A DNA stretch of 64,000 nt from an uncultured Faecalibacterium sp. (GTDB lineage Bacteria; Bacillota; Clostridia; Oscillospirales; Ruminococcaceae). Below are positions 1-8,800 of the stretch, piece by piece; position 1 is the stretch's first letter; the number at the start of each line of letters is the position of its first letter. The notes under the pieces were generated by a model. The model ran no database searches, had not been told where the DNA came from, and saw only the letters and a list, made by a program, of their open reading frames with translations. The DNA lies in contig CAKTBG010000007.1 of NCBI GenBank assembly GCA_934533135.1, forward strand, positions 13,419-77,418. Direction: 5' to 3'. The position numbers were made by a program, and so were the translations under genes.

Positions 1-88
1 TCGTGTGGTCGATCTCCGCGTGGAAGGTCTTTTCGTCCTCCCACACCTTCTGCCACTTGGCTTCAACAGCCTTGTAATCGTACTTCAT
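1..88 (-). CDS. leuS: Leucyl-tRNA synthetase, N-terminal fragment (cut by window edge)
   Basis: Only the first 29 codons are in the window. They read MKYDYKAVEAKWQKVWED and onward, the typical opening of bacterial class Ia leucyl-tRNA synthetases, which charge tRNA-Leu. The ATG is at 88-86. A GGAG about 14 bases upstream is a rather distant ribosome-binding site. The gene lies 52 bases downstream of rsfS on the same strand and may be the last gene of that transcript, although the AT-rich gap could hold its own promoter. Assignment rests on the short N-terminal match and is probable, not certain. Confidence 0.75.
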   Translation of the reverse strand, partial: MKYDYKAVEAKWQKVWEDEKTFHAEIDHT

Positions 89-140
89 GATGGTAAAATC
101 AGCTCCAAACTATCCAAAGTAAATATAACAAATAATATCC

Positions 141-521
141 TTAGATACTACTATCCGGCGTCAGATACTCCGAGATGTCGATCGGCTCGCCGTCGGCCCA
201 CAGATGCTCCAGATCGTAATAGGTGCGGGTGTTGGGAACAAACACATGGACGATGACGTTCGAGTAATCCAGCAGCACCCAGTTCTTGGAGTCGAAGCCT
301 TCGGTGCTGTAGGGGTGGATTCCCTTCTGGGAAAGCTCAAAATCCACCTCGTCGGCCAGAGCTGCCACCTGCGTGGTGGAGGTGCCGGAGGCGATGACGA
401 AATAATCGGTGAGGACGGTCAGGCTCTCGACCTTGAGCACCCGCACATCCTGCGCCTTCTTTTTATCGAGGATCTTTGCGATCTCGATGGCAAGGGTCTT
501 GCTGTCGTTACAATTTTCCAT
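141..521 (-). CDS. rsfS: Ribosomal silencing factor RsfS (YqeL/Iojap family)
   Basis: 126 residues, the usual family length. The Iojap/DUF143 core is visible: DVRVLKVESLTVLTDYFVIA near residues 25-45, then ASGTSTTQV, an EGFDSKNWVLLDY segment near 95 and VHVFVPNTRTYYDLEHLW near the end. The family binds L14 on the 50S subunit and blocks subunit joining when nutrients are scarce. The gene sits 16 bases after the LCP gene in the run yhbY-nadD-yqeK-LCP-rsfS, an order common in Firmicutes, which supports co-transcription. Confidence 0.93.
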   Translation of the reverse strand: MENCNDSKTLAIEIAKILDKKKAQDVRVLKVESLTVLTDYFVIASGTSTTQVAALADEVDFELSQKGIHPYSTEGFDSKNWVLLDYSNVIVHVFVPNTRTYYDLEHLWADGEPIDISEYLTPDSSI

Positions 522-537
522 GGGATTCTCCTATCTG

Positions 538-1995
538 TTATTGTCCTCCGGTGGGCTGGCCGTCGGTCGTGGTCGCGCCCTGCACGTCGGTGTCGCCGCT
601 GAGGATGGCGTCGTCCGACTCCTTATCGAGCTGCCCCACAAACTGGACGTTCGCGCTGGTGGATGCGCTGCCGTGGGGCCAGTCGTTGGTGACGAGATTC
701 AGTTCGGCGGCATCCACCGGGCCGGTGTAATTGCGGTAATAGGTGTTGAGCAGCTCGGCAATGGAGCCTGCGTCGGGCACGACACAGGAGTAACCGTCGA
801 AGCTGTCGGTCGCGCCGACGTTCGGCACGCCCATAAAGACCGGGGTCTGCGCCAGCATAATGTTCGCGCTGTCGATCCGGGTAAAGGAGACCAGCATCTT
901 GGCAATGGTGGTCAGATCCATATCGGTCTTGATATAGTTGTTGAAGACCAGCGGCAGCTGGTTGAGCACATCGGTGATGCCCATCGAGCGGACCCGCTTG
1001 AACAGACCGGCGTAGAAATACCGCTGCATATTCAGGCGGTCAATGTCCGAGTTGGCGTAGCCCTGACCATGGCGGCAGCGGACAAAGAACTCGGCCGATG
1101 CACCGTCGAGGTTGCGGTAGCCCTGCTTCAGCGCGCTGCCCGCAAAGGACATATCGTGGGGGATATAGACTTCGATGCCGCCGAAGTTGTCCACCATCTC
1201 CACCAGTGCCTGCATATCAATGGACACATAGTAATCCACCGGCAGCTTGTACTGGTCGTAGAGGACTTCCGCCAGAGCTGCGATGCTGCCGCCGTTGGAG
1301 AGAGCCACCGAGTTGATCTGGTAGTTGGTCGCGGCATAGGTCTTGCCGTTGGAGAGTGTCACCTTCCGCCCCTTTGTGGTCACAAGGGTGTTGCGGGGGA
1401 TCTGGAGCATCCGGAGTGCCCCGCCCTTGATGTCGAACTGGCAGTAGAGGATCATATCCGTCATGCCGTCGTTGGAGGTGGGGTCGTTGGAGTATTCGCG
1501 GCCTTCCTCGTAGTCGATGCCGCAGACCAGAATGTTGACCACATCGCCCTTGTATTCCTCAAGGGTCTGGATCTCCTCGGTGATCTGCTCCACGTCGGGG
1601 TCGGGGCGGATGCTTTCTTCCACCCGGTTGACCATGCTCACACCGTAGATCACCACGCCCGAAAGGACGGCCAGCACCGCCACCGTCACGGCCAGCGGCA
1701 GCCAGAGAGGGGTCTTTTTCTTCTTTTTGCGGCGGCGTTTTGCGCTGGGGGGCGGGGCCGCATGGGAGGCTGCATGGTGGGGCGGTCTTCCGCCGCCGTT
1801 TCCCCCGGACGCAGCCGCCAGACGTTCTGCCCGTTCCGAGCGGGCAGGCGCAGACGGCTCCGACCCAGACGGTTCGTTGCAAAAATCGGGCTGACCGGCC
1901 ATCGGGCGTTTCGGCGCAGGATCCTGCGGCACCCGCTGCTCGGTTGGACGATTCAGAGAGCGGTCGGTATTGATGCGACGCGGCGTTTGACTCAT
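538..1995 (-). CDS. LytR-CpsA-Psr (LCP) family cell-wall polymer ligase
   Basis: 485 residues. A long cytoplasmic tail rich in Pro, Ser, Arg and Lys (residues 1-95, ending in a Lys/Arg run) precedes one membrane helix at about 96-118 and an extracellular LCP domain from about 165 to 330. The conserved LQIPRNTLV and DRLNMQRYF segments, whose arginines bind the pyrophosphate of the lipid donor in this family, are present. LCP proteins transfer teichoic-acid-like or capsular polymers from undecaprenyl phosphate to peptidoglycan. The C-terminal tail is Thr/Gly/Asp-rich and probably disordered. Which polymer it attaches cannot be told from the sequence. Confidence 0.9.
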   Translation of the reverse strand: MSQTPRRINTDRSLNRPTEQRVPQDPAPKRPMAGQPDFCNEPSGSEPSAPARSERAERLAAASGGNGGGRPPHHAASHAAPPPSAKRRRKKKKKTPLWLPLAVTVAVLAVLSGVVIYGVSMVNRVEESIRPDPDVEQITEEIQTLEEYKGDVVNILVCGIDYEEGREYSNDPTSNDGMTDMILYCQFDIKGGALRMLQIPRNTLVTTKGRKVTLSNGKTYAATNYQINSVALSNGGSIAALAEVLYDQYKLPVDYYVSIDMQALVEMVDNFGGIEVYIPHDMSFAGSALKQGYRNLDGASAEFFVRCRHGQGYANSDIDRLNMQRYFYAGLFKRVRSMGITDVLNQLPLVFNNYIKTDMDLTTIAKMLVSFTRIDSANIMLAQTPVFMGVPNVGATDSFDGYSCVVPDAGSIAELLNTYYRNYTGPVDAAELNLVTNDWPHGSASTSANVQFVGQLDKESDDAILSGDTDVQGATTTDGQPTGGQ

Positions 1996-2098
1996 TCGTT
2001 CATATTCCTTCCAGATTTATTGCGGAAAAACCGCGCTATGTTCCATAGTATAACATTCTTCCGTGCAATCTGCAATCGGTTTTCTTCTGGGAACGCCG

Positions 2099-2680
2099 TT
2101 ATTTTCGGCTCCGGGCTTCCACCTGCGCCAGGATGTCGTCGTAGGCGGCCTTGGACATGGGATCCAGCGGCTTGCCCTGCGAGAGCACAAAGTCGTTGGT
2201 CTGCTTGAGGGCGGCCAGCATTGCGGCGTCGAGATCCTTCATCTCCAGCTTGCGCAGCTTGTTGACCCCCGGCCAGTCCCGCTCTTTGCTGGTCATGTCG
2301 GCCAGATACACGATCTTGTCCAGCTTGGTCATGCCGGGCTTTCCGGCGGTGTGGCAGGCAATGGCCGAAAGCACGGCCTCATCGGTCACGCCCCATTCCG
2401 TGCGGGCTAAAATGGCCGCGCAGACGCCGTGCCAGACCGGGATTGGGCGGCTCTCGCCGCCCTCGGCGTACTGCGGATACTGCGCCATCCATGCCTTCAT
2501 CTCCTCTTTGGGGATCTCCTTGGCCGCGTCGTGCAGCAGGGCGGCCAGTGCCGCCTTTTCTTCGTTGACGCCGTATCGTCTGGCCAGCTTGACGGCCATC
2601 TTTTTCACATTGAGGGTGTGCTGATACCGTTTTTCACTCAGCCTGCCCTTGACCAGATCCTTGGCCTCTTTCCACTTCAT
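2099..2680 (-). CDS. yqeK: HD-domain phosphohydrolase YqeK (predicted Ap4A hydrolase)
   Basis: 193 residues with the HD signature: RYQHTLNVKKMAVKLARRYG near residue 19 supplies the first metal-binding His and LLHDAAKEIP near 48 the HD pair. YqeK-type enzymes hydrolyse diadenosine tetraphosphate symmetrically. The ATG at 2680 has an AAGGAG 12 bases upstream. It lies inside nadD, so the two genes overlap by 47 bases. YqeK next to NadD is the standard arrangement, and some related bacteria carry the two as a fusion. Confidence 0.9.
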   Translation of the reverse strand: MKWKEAKDLVKGRLSEKRYQHTLNVKKMAVKLARRYGVNEEKAALAALLHDAAKEIPKEEMKAWMAQYPQYAEGGESRPIPVWHGVCAAILARTEWGVTDEAVLSAIACHTAGKPGMTKLDKIVYLADMTSKERDWPGVNKLRKLEMKDLDAAMLAALKQTNDFVLSQGKPLDPMSKAAYDDILAQVEARSRK

Positions 2681-3323
2681 TGCTGTTTTCGTCTCCTTGG
2701 TTCTGATAGAGTCTCTCCCGCGCGATCACAGCACGGACCGATGCCGGAAGCTCCGCTTCACAGGGTTCCCCGGCCGCCAGATGCTGCCGGATCGTGCTGC
2801 TGGCCATCGGCAGGGCTTCCACCGGGGCAAACAGGATGCGTCCGCCTGCCGGGTCAAGCTGCCGTGCCTTGGCATGGAGAGCCGGGTCGTCGCCGACATT
2901 CCGGCTGACCACCACCAGATGCGCCAGACGCAGGATATCCTCCCACCGGTGCCATGCGTCAAATGTGAGCAGCATATCGCTGCCGACCGCGAGATAGAGT
3001 TGCGCCTGCGGGAACCGCCGGGCCAGCATCTCCAGCGTGGTCACGGTGTAGTTCCGCTTCCCGGCGGCGGCCTGTTCCACTTCCCAGCCGCTCACCTCCA
3101 GCTCCCGTGCTGCCGGGTGTTCGCCCCGCGTCAGGGTCTCAAAGCAGCGGCACATCTCCACCCGGAGCACCCCCGGCGTGGCCGAAGCGTGCTTGTGGGG
3201 CGGAACGCCTGCCGGCATGACCACGATCCGGTCGGGCTGTACCCGCCGCGCCGCCGCCTGCAGGTTGTTCAGGTGGCCGTTGTGGGGCGGGTCAAACGTG
3301 CCGCCGTAAAGCAGGATCTTCAT
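2634..3323 (-). CDS. nadD: Nicotinate-nucleotide adenylyltransferase
   Basis: 229 residues. The nucleotidyltransferase motif GGTFDPPHNGHL is at residues 8-19 and the second signature, ASSTIRQHL, near 183. The enzyme adenylates nicotinate mononucleotide to deamido-NAD in NAD synthesis. The protein is longer than typical NadD (about 190-210 residues). The extra C-terminal tail (GDENSNEVERGQ...) is encoded in the stretch overlapping yqeK and is probably not catalytic. Its ATG shares the ATGA overlap with the yhbY stop codon, which implies translational coupling. Confidence 0.94.
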   Translation of the reverse strand: MKILLYGGTFDPPHNGHLNNLQAAARRVQPDRIVVMPAGVPPHKHASATPGVLRVEMCRCFETLTRGEHPAARELEVSGWEVEQAAAGKRNYTVTTLEMLARRFPQAQLYLAVGSDMLLTFDAWHRWEDILRLAHLVVVSRNVGDDPALHAKARQLDPAGGRILFAPVEALPMASSTIRQHLAAGEPCEAELPASVRAVIARERLYQNQGDENSNEVERGQGSGQGQAE

Positions 3324-3616
3324 TTCAGCAGGTCGGCATACGCGCTGTCCTTTTTCTTCTGCAGATAGAGGACAAACTTGGAGCCGATGACCTGCACGCA
3401 GTCGGCACCGGTGGCCTCTGCCAGCAGGATCGACGCTTCGCGGGCGTTGTACATACTGTTCTCCAGCACCTTGAGCTTGATGAGTTCGCGGGCATCCAGA
3501 CAGTCCTTCACGCCCTGAATCAGGGTCTCGTCGATCTCGCCCTTTCCCACGATGAAAACGGGATCCATGGTATTTGCTTTGCCGCGCAGGATGGCGCGCT
3601 GTTTGCTCGTCAGCAT
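3320..3616 (-). CDS. yhbY: YhbY/CRS1-YhbY family RNA-binding protein
   Basis: 98 residues beginning MLTSKQRAILRGKANTMD. The family motif VFIVGKGEIDETLIQGV follows at about 20-36 and a GSKFVLYLQKK segment near the end. YhbY proteins bind RNA and associate with pre-50S ribosomal particles. The reading frame stays open upstream to 3802, but that extension is translated repeat-element sequence. The start at 3616, next to a purine-rich AAGGAG, fits the family length. It overlaps nadD by four bases (ATGA). Confidence 0.92.
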   Translation of the reverse strand: MLTSKQRAILRGKANTMDPVFIVGKGEIDETLIQGVKDCLDARELIKLKVLENSMYNAREASILLAEATGADCVQVIGSKFVLYLQKKKDSAYADLLK

Positions 3617-3654
3617 AATTTTTCTCCTTGATATATTATTTGTCAGCATCCTTG

Positions 3655-3799
3655 CCCTCTCCGTCATCCCTTCGGGATGCCACCTCTCCCAAAGGGAGAG
3701 GCAAGTCTTGGCTCTCCCTTTGAAAGCCTCCCCCGGCCGGGGGAGGTGGCACATTCGTACCAGAAGGGGAACGGCTGTCACCGCAGGTGACGGAGAAGG
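3655..3799. repeat. Structured intergenic repeat, copy 1
   Basis: Element between rdgB and yhbY. It opens with CCCTCTCCGTCATCCC, closes with GTGACGGAGAAGG, and contains hairpins CATCCC/GGGATG, CTCTCCC/GGGAGAG and CCTCCCCC/GGGGGAGG, then TGTCACC/GGTGACG. The linker AGTCTTGG seen in other copies lies between the arms. It is an atypical composite copy whose right half has diverged. Confidence 0.85.
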
Positions 3800-3804
3800 C
3801 AAGC

Positions 3805-4446
3805 TTATTTCATTTTTCCAAGAAATCCCGGCAGCTCTTTTTCCAGCTCTGCCAGTGCATTTCCGCGGTGGCTGATGGCGTCCTTCTCATCGGGGGTCAG
3901 CTGCGCGTAGCTGCGGCCCTCGGTGTTGCGCCGCTTCTCGTTCTGGCCGACGCCGCAGTCGGTCGGGATAAACAGCGGGTCGTAGCCAAAGCCGTAGTCG
4001 CCGGTCTGCCGCGCAAACGCCACACGCCCCGGGCACTCACCCATGCAGGTCAGGCTTTCGCCCGTCGGCAGGACAAAGCAGACTGCGGAGACGAACTTTG
4101 CGCCCCGCCGGTCGGCCGGGATGTCTTTCATCGCGGCCAGCAGCTTGTCGTTGTTGGCCTCGTCGTCGCCGTGATGCCCGCAGTAGCGTGCGCTGTACAC
4201 GCCGGGGGCACCGTCCAGTGCGTCCACGCAGAGACCCGAGTCGTCGGCGATGGTCGGCAGGCCGCTCTCTTTGCAGATCGTCTCGGCCTTGATCTTGGCG
4301 TTTTCGGCAAAGGTCGTGCCGGTCTCGTCGGGTTCGGTGGTGATGCCCAGCTCTTTCTGGCTGACCACCTCGTGACCCTGCGCTTCCAGAATGCGCCGCA
4401 GCTCCTTGAGCTTGCCTGCGTTGCCGGTTGCAGCACAAATTTTCAT
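3805..4446 (-). CDS. rdgB: XTP/dITP pyrophosphatase (RdgB/HAM1 family)
   Basis: 213 residues. The family signatures are intact: ATGNAGKLKELRRIL at residues 5-19, TFAENAKIKAETI near 46, the ADDSGLCVDALDGAPGVYSA segment near 68 and the FGYDPLF-type loop (YGFGYDPLFIP) near 150. It hydrolyses ITP, dITP and XTP to the monophosphates, keeping deaminated purines out of nucleic acids. It lies between yhbY and ftsY with repeat elements on both sides. Confidence 0.94.
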   Translation of the reverse strand: MKICAATGNAGKLKELRRILEAQGHEVVSQKELGITTEPDETGTTFAENAKIKAETICKESGLPTIADDSGLCVDALDGAPGVYSARYCGHHGDDEANNDKLLAAMKDIPADRRGAKFVSAVCFVLPTGESLTCMGECPGRVAFARQTGDYGFGYDPLFIPTDCGVGQNEKRRNTEGRSYAQLTPDEKDAISHRGNALAELEKELPGFLGKMK

Positions 4447-4473
4447 GCGATATTCTCCTTTCCAGCGTCCTCA

Positions 4474-4572
4474 CCCTCTCAGGCCGCTTCGCGTCCAGCT
4501 CTCCCAAAGGGAGAGCCAAGACTTGCCTCTCCCTTTGGGAGAGGTGGCATCCCGAAGGGATGACGGAGAGGG
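4474..4572. repeat. Structured intergenic repeat, copy 2 (compact two-arm form)
   Basis: A clean 99-base example of the basic unit. One arm reads CCCTCTCAGG then a GCCGCTTCGCGT-type hairpin and CTCTCCC/GGGAGAG. The linker is AAGACTTG. The inverted second arm has CTCTCCC/GGGAGAG and CATCCC/GGGATG and ends GACGGAGAGGG. It starts 27 bases upstream of rdgB and ends two bases from the ftsY stop codon. Confidence 0.92.
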
Positions 4573-4574
4573 CA

Positions 4575-5516
4575 TCAATGTTTCCAGTTCGTGCGGGGGA
4601 TCAGCTCCTCCACAAAGCCTTCGGGGGTAAAGGGGATCAGGTCGTCGATGCCCTCGCCCACGCCGATGAAGCGGACGGGCAGACCCAGCCGCTGCTTGAC
4701 CGCCACGACACAGCCGCCCTTGGCGGTGCCGTCCAGCTTGGTCAGGATGATCCCGGTAGCGTTGGCCGCCTTGCAGAATTCCTTGGCCTGACTGATGGCG
4801 TTCTGGCCGGTGATGGCGTCCAGCACCAGCAGCGTCTCAAGGCTGGCTTCCGGAGAAGCCTTCTTGACGCTACGGCTGATCTTGGACAGCTCATTCATCA
4901 GGTTCGCCTTGTTGTGCAGCCGGCCGGCGGTGTCGGCAATGACCATATCATAGCCGCGGGCGGTCGCCGACTTGACGGTGTCGAAGATGACCGCCGCCGG
5001 GTCTGCGCCTTCCCCGGCCTTGACGATGGGCACACCGGCCCGGTCCGCCCAGATCTCCAGCTGTTCGCTGGCCGCCGCACGGAAGGTATCGCCCGCCGCC
5101 AGCATGACCTTGCGCCCCTGCCGGGTGTAATAATCGGCCAGCTTTGCGATGCTGGTGGTCTTGCCGACGCCGTTGACGCCGATGACAAGGATCACCGCCG
5201 GGTGCCCCTCCAGCTCCATCTCAGCGTCCGGGCGCATCTCGTCGGCGATCAGGTCGCGCAGCTCGTCCGCCGCCTGCTCGCCGGTCTTCAGCCCCTTCTC
5301 GTTCACCCGGTCGCGCAGCTTGTCCACCAGATGGATGGCGACTTCGCCGCCCACATCCGCAAGGATCAGCTGCTCTTCCAGACTGTCGTAGAGATCATCG
5401 TCGATCTTGCTGCCGGTGAGGGTGTTCAGGATGTTGCCCCAGAAGCCCGTGCGGGTCTTTTCCAGACCATCCTTCATCTTGTCTTTTTCTTTTTTGCCGA
5501 ATCCAAAGAGTCCCAT
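4575..5516 (-). CDS. ftsY: Signal recognition particle receptor FtsY
   Basis: 313 residues starting [13 protein letters not shown] after GGGAGG at proper distance. The open frame continues upstream to 5765 only through a repeat element. The N domain (about 20-100) is followed by the SRP GTPase G domain: [15 protein letters not shown] (G1), the [11 protein letters not shown] box, [13 protein letters not shown] (G3) and [10 protein letters not shown] (G4), closing with the [13 protein letters not shown] segment. It receives SRP-ribosome complexes at the membrane. The acidic A domain of enterobacterial FtsY is absent, as usual in Firmicutes. Confidence 0.96.
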   Translation of the reverse strand: MGLFGFGKKEKDKMKDGLEKTRTGFWGNILNTLTGSKIDDDLYDSLEEQLILADVGGEVAIHLVDKLRDRVNEKGLKTGEQAADELRDLIADEMRPDAEMELEGHPAVILVIGVNGVGKTTSIAKLADYYTRQGRKVMLAAGDTFRAAASEQLEIWADRAGVPIVKAGEGADPAAVIFDTVKSATARGYDMVIADTAGRLHNKANLMNELSKISRSVKKASPEASLETLLVLDAITGQNAISQAKEFCKAANATGIILTKLDGTAKGGCVVAVKQRLGLPVRFIGVGEGIDDLIPFTPEGFVEELIPRTNWKH

Positions 5517-5555
5517 TGTGGCCTCCCTTATTGTATGTTCTTTTCGAGCGTCATG

Positions 5556-5790
5556 CCCTCTCAGTCCGCTTCGCGTCCAGCTCTCCCAAAGGGAGAGCCC
5601 TTGGCAAGCCGGGCAGATATTTGCCTCTGACCAAAACTGCCGGGCCTTGCGGTGCAGGGCAGCAGGAGCGAAGCCGTGCATCCAGACCGCAGGGCCATCG
5701 CTTTCATAATTTGCGCTGAATGTTGACCGTTCTGCCAAAGGCTCCCACTTTGGGGGAGCTGGCAAAGCCTGTCGGCTTTGCCTGAGAGGG
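5556..5790. repeat. Structured intergenic repeat, copy 3 (long form)
   Basis: About 235 bases between smc and ftsY. The outer arms CCCTCTCAGTC... and ...GCCTGAGAGGG flank an inner module that includes CTTGGCAAGCCGGGCAGAT and CCGGGCCTTGCGGT. The inner module can fold back on the later ACCGCAGGGCC. The right arm hairpin is GGCAAAGC/GCTTTGCC. Related inner modules occur at 28216 and 28976. Confidence 0.88.
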
Positions 5791-5804
5791 CTATTTTATT
5801 ATAC

Positions 5805-8800
5805 CTACGAAACCAGTGCCGCGTCAACCTGTTCGAGGTCGAGTTTCAGCAGCTTGGACACGCCGTCCTCCTGCATGGTGACGCCGTACAGGATGTTGGC
5901 GGCTTCCATGGTGCCGCGGCGGTGGGTAATGGCGATGAACTGGGTCTTGTCGCTGACCCGGCGCAGATACTGCGCAAACCGCCCCACGTTGGCGTCGTCC
6001 AAAGCAGCCTCGATCTCGTCGAGGATGCAGAACGGAGCCGGATTGACGGCGAGGATCGCAAAATAAATGCTGATGGCCACCAACGCCTGCTCGCCGCCCG
6101 AGAGGGCTTCGAGGTTTTTGATGACCTTGCCCGGCGGCGCGACCCGGATGCCGATGCCGCTGGCCAGCACATCCGATTCATCTTCCAGCACAAGGCTGGC
6201 TTCGCCGCCGCCGAACAGCTCCGCAAACACCCGGCCGAAGTTCTCGTTGATGGCGCGGAAGCTGTCGGAGAAGATCTCCCGCATCTGGCGGCTCAGTCCG
6301 GCGATCATGCGGGTCAGCTCGTTTTTGCTGCCCTCCACATCGTCCACCTGCGTCCGCAGGGCGTCGTAGCGCGCTTTGACTTCCTTGTACTCCTCGATGG
6401 CACCCACATGGACGCTGCCAAGGGCGCGGATCCGATTCCGCAGGTCGGCCACCTGCACCCGGAGCTGGGGCAGGCTGTCGAAGTCCACGCAGAGCTCTTC
6501 CGCCTGCCCCACGGTGAGCTGATACTCCTCCCAGAGCTTGGCGGCCATCTGGTCGTACTCCGACTCGGCGGCCGTTTTCCGCTCGGCCAGACGCGCCATC
6601 TCCCGGCTCATCTCCTCGCGGCCATCGGCCGCGGTGCGGGCTTTGGCCAGTGCCTCGGTCTCGGCCTGCTGGCGGCTCAGACGCTCCTGCGTCGCGTGGC
6701 GGATCTCTTCTTCCTTTTGGGTGATCGCGTCCGCGCTGTCCGCCTTGGCCTGCCGGATGGCGGCGATCTCTGCACGGCAGGCATCGCTCCGGGCAGCCAG
6801 AGCCTTCAGATTCTCTTCCAGTGCGGCTTTCCGGCGGATCGTGTCCTCGGCCCGCTGTTCCAGCGCGTCGATCTGGCTCTGTGCCAGCTCTGCATCCTTC
6901 TGGCGGGTCAGCTGCTCCAGCCGCTTTGCGCTCAGCTGGTCGGTCAGTGCTTTCTGCTGGGCGAGAAAGGCGTCTCCGCCCGCAGCCAGCCGATCCAGCT
7001 CTTCCGACCGGCGGTCGATCTCTGCCGTCCATGCAGCTTCCTGTTCCGCGGCCTGCAAAGCCTTGGCGCGGCTGTCGGCCTGCTGGGTGCGCAGGGCTTC
7101 GATCTCCGCATTCCGCTGTGTCCGTGCCGCTTCGGTCTGCTCCGCGGCGGCTTCCAGCCGCTTGCGTTCCGCCTCGGCACGGACCCGGTCGTTGGCTGCG
7201 GTGATCTGCTCACTGCTGGCAGCCGTCAGTTCCGCGGCGATCGCATCGGCCTGTTCTTTGCACTGGTCGGTCTTTTCCTGTGCGGCGAGGCAGGCTTTCT
7301 GCAGCTCTGCGGCCTTGATCCGCAGCTCTTCCAGCTCCTGCTTGCGGGTAAACAGCCCCGCCGAACGCTGGACGCTGCCGCCCGTAAAGCTGCCGCCCGC
7401 GTTGATGACCTGCCCATCGAGGGTGACGACCTTGTTGTGATAGCCCAGCTCCCGGGCGATGCGGGAGGCTTCGTGGATCTCGTCCACCACCACGATCCGC
7501 CCCAGCAGGTTGGAGACGATGTTTGCATACCGGCTGTCGGCCTGCACCAGACTGGACGCCAGCCGTGCCGAACCCGAGAGCCGTCCCCGGAACACACCGG
7601 GCTGGACGGTATCCAGCGGCAGAAAGGTCGCGCGGCCTGCGTTCTCGCTTTTCAGCAGCGAGATGGCGGCTTTGGCGGCCTGTTCGTTCTCCACCACGAT
7701 GTTCTGCAGCGCACCGCCCAGTGCCGTCTCGATGGCCGTTTCCCGGCCCGGCTCCACCCGCAGCAGGGCAGACACCGGCCCGAGAATGCCGCGCAGACGG
7801 CGGGTCGCCGCCGCCCGCATGACGGTCTTGACCGAGTTCTGGTAGCCGTCCATGTTCCGCTCCAGCTCTTTCAGCACCGAGAGCCGCTGGCGGGCTGCAT
7901 CCAGCTCCCGCCCCAGCTTCTGCTCGGCGGCGTCTGCCTCTTCCAGCGCGGCGCGGCGGCTCTTCTGCTTGAGCTCCAGCCCGGAGCGGATGTTTGCCAG
8001 CTGCGTTTCGTTGTCGGCCAGAAGTTTCTGGTACCGGATCGTATCGGCGAGGTCTTTCTGCGTCTCGGCCTTCTGGCGTTCCAGCGCAGCCGCCGCTTCT
8101 TCCAGCGCGGGCAGGCGATCCTGCGCCGCCTGCCCTGCGGCTTCGGCGGCAGCTCTGGCCACCTGCGCCTCGGTGTACTTGGCGTTCAGCGCGGCCACCT
8201 CGCCGCGCAGCACATCCTGCCGGGCACCGCTGGCATTGTTTTCGCTGGTCATCCGGAGGATCTTCTCGCTCAGCGCGGCGATCTCCCCGGCCAGCTTGCG
8301 CCCCGCCTGTTCCATCGACGCAGCCACGGCGCGATGCCTGGTCAAAGCTGCCGCGGCCTCGGTGCTGTCCTGCTCTCCGGCGGCGATCTCCTGCCGCAGG
8401 CTCTCTGCACTCTCCTCGTTGCGGCAGATGTCGTTTTCGAGGACGGCGATCCGGCTCTCGCTGCCGCTGATCTGCTCGGTGATGCTGCGGATATCCCCAT
8501 TCAGGCGTTCGACCGCGATGGTCAGCCGCTGCGCCTGCATCCGGATCTCCTCAGCCTCGGCCTCGGCACGCTTTGCCTGCCGGTCAAACCGCTCGTATTC
8601 GGCCTGCGCCGTCTCATAATCCCGCACCTGCTGGCGCACGGCCTCCCGTGCCCGGTGTACCCCATTGGTCCAGAGGGTCACTTCCAGCGTTTTCTGCTCT
8701 TCGCGCAGGGCAAGGAAGGTCTGTGCCTTTGCACTCTCCTGTTCCAGCGGCCCGACCCGGCTTTCCAGCTCGCCCAGAATATCCCGCAGTCGCTCCAGAT

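Noticed and set aside
409..2208. 599-residue plus-strand open frame over the LCP gene
   Set aside because: Antisense shadow: the minus strand gives a membrane helix and LCP motifs, this frame gives none.
3617..3802. N-terminal extension of YhbY
   Set aside because: The extra 62 residues are translated repeat element, with sequences such as LSLWERWHPEG that recur wherever the repeat is read in frame. The same applies to extensions of ftsY, plsX and trmFO.
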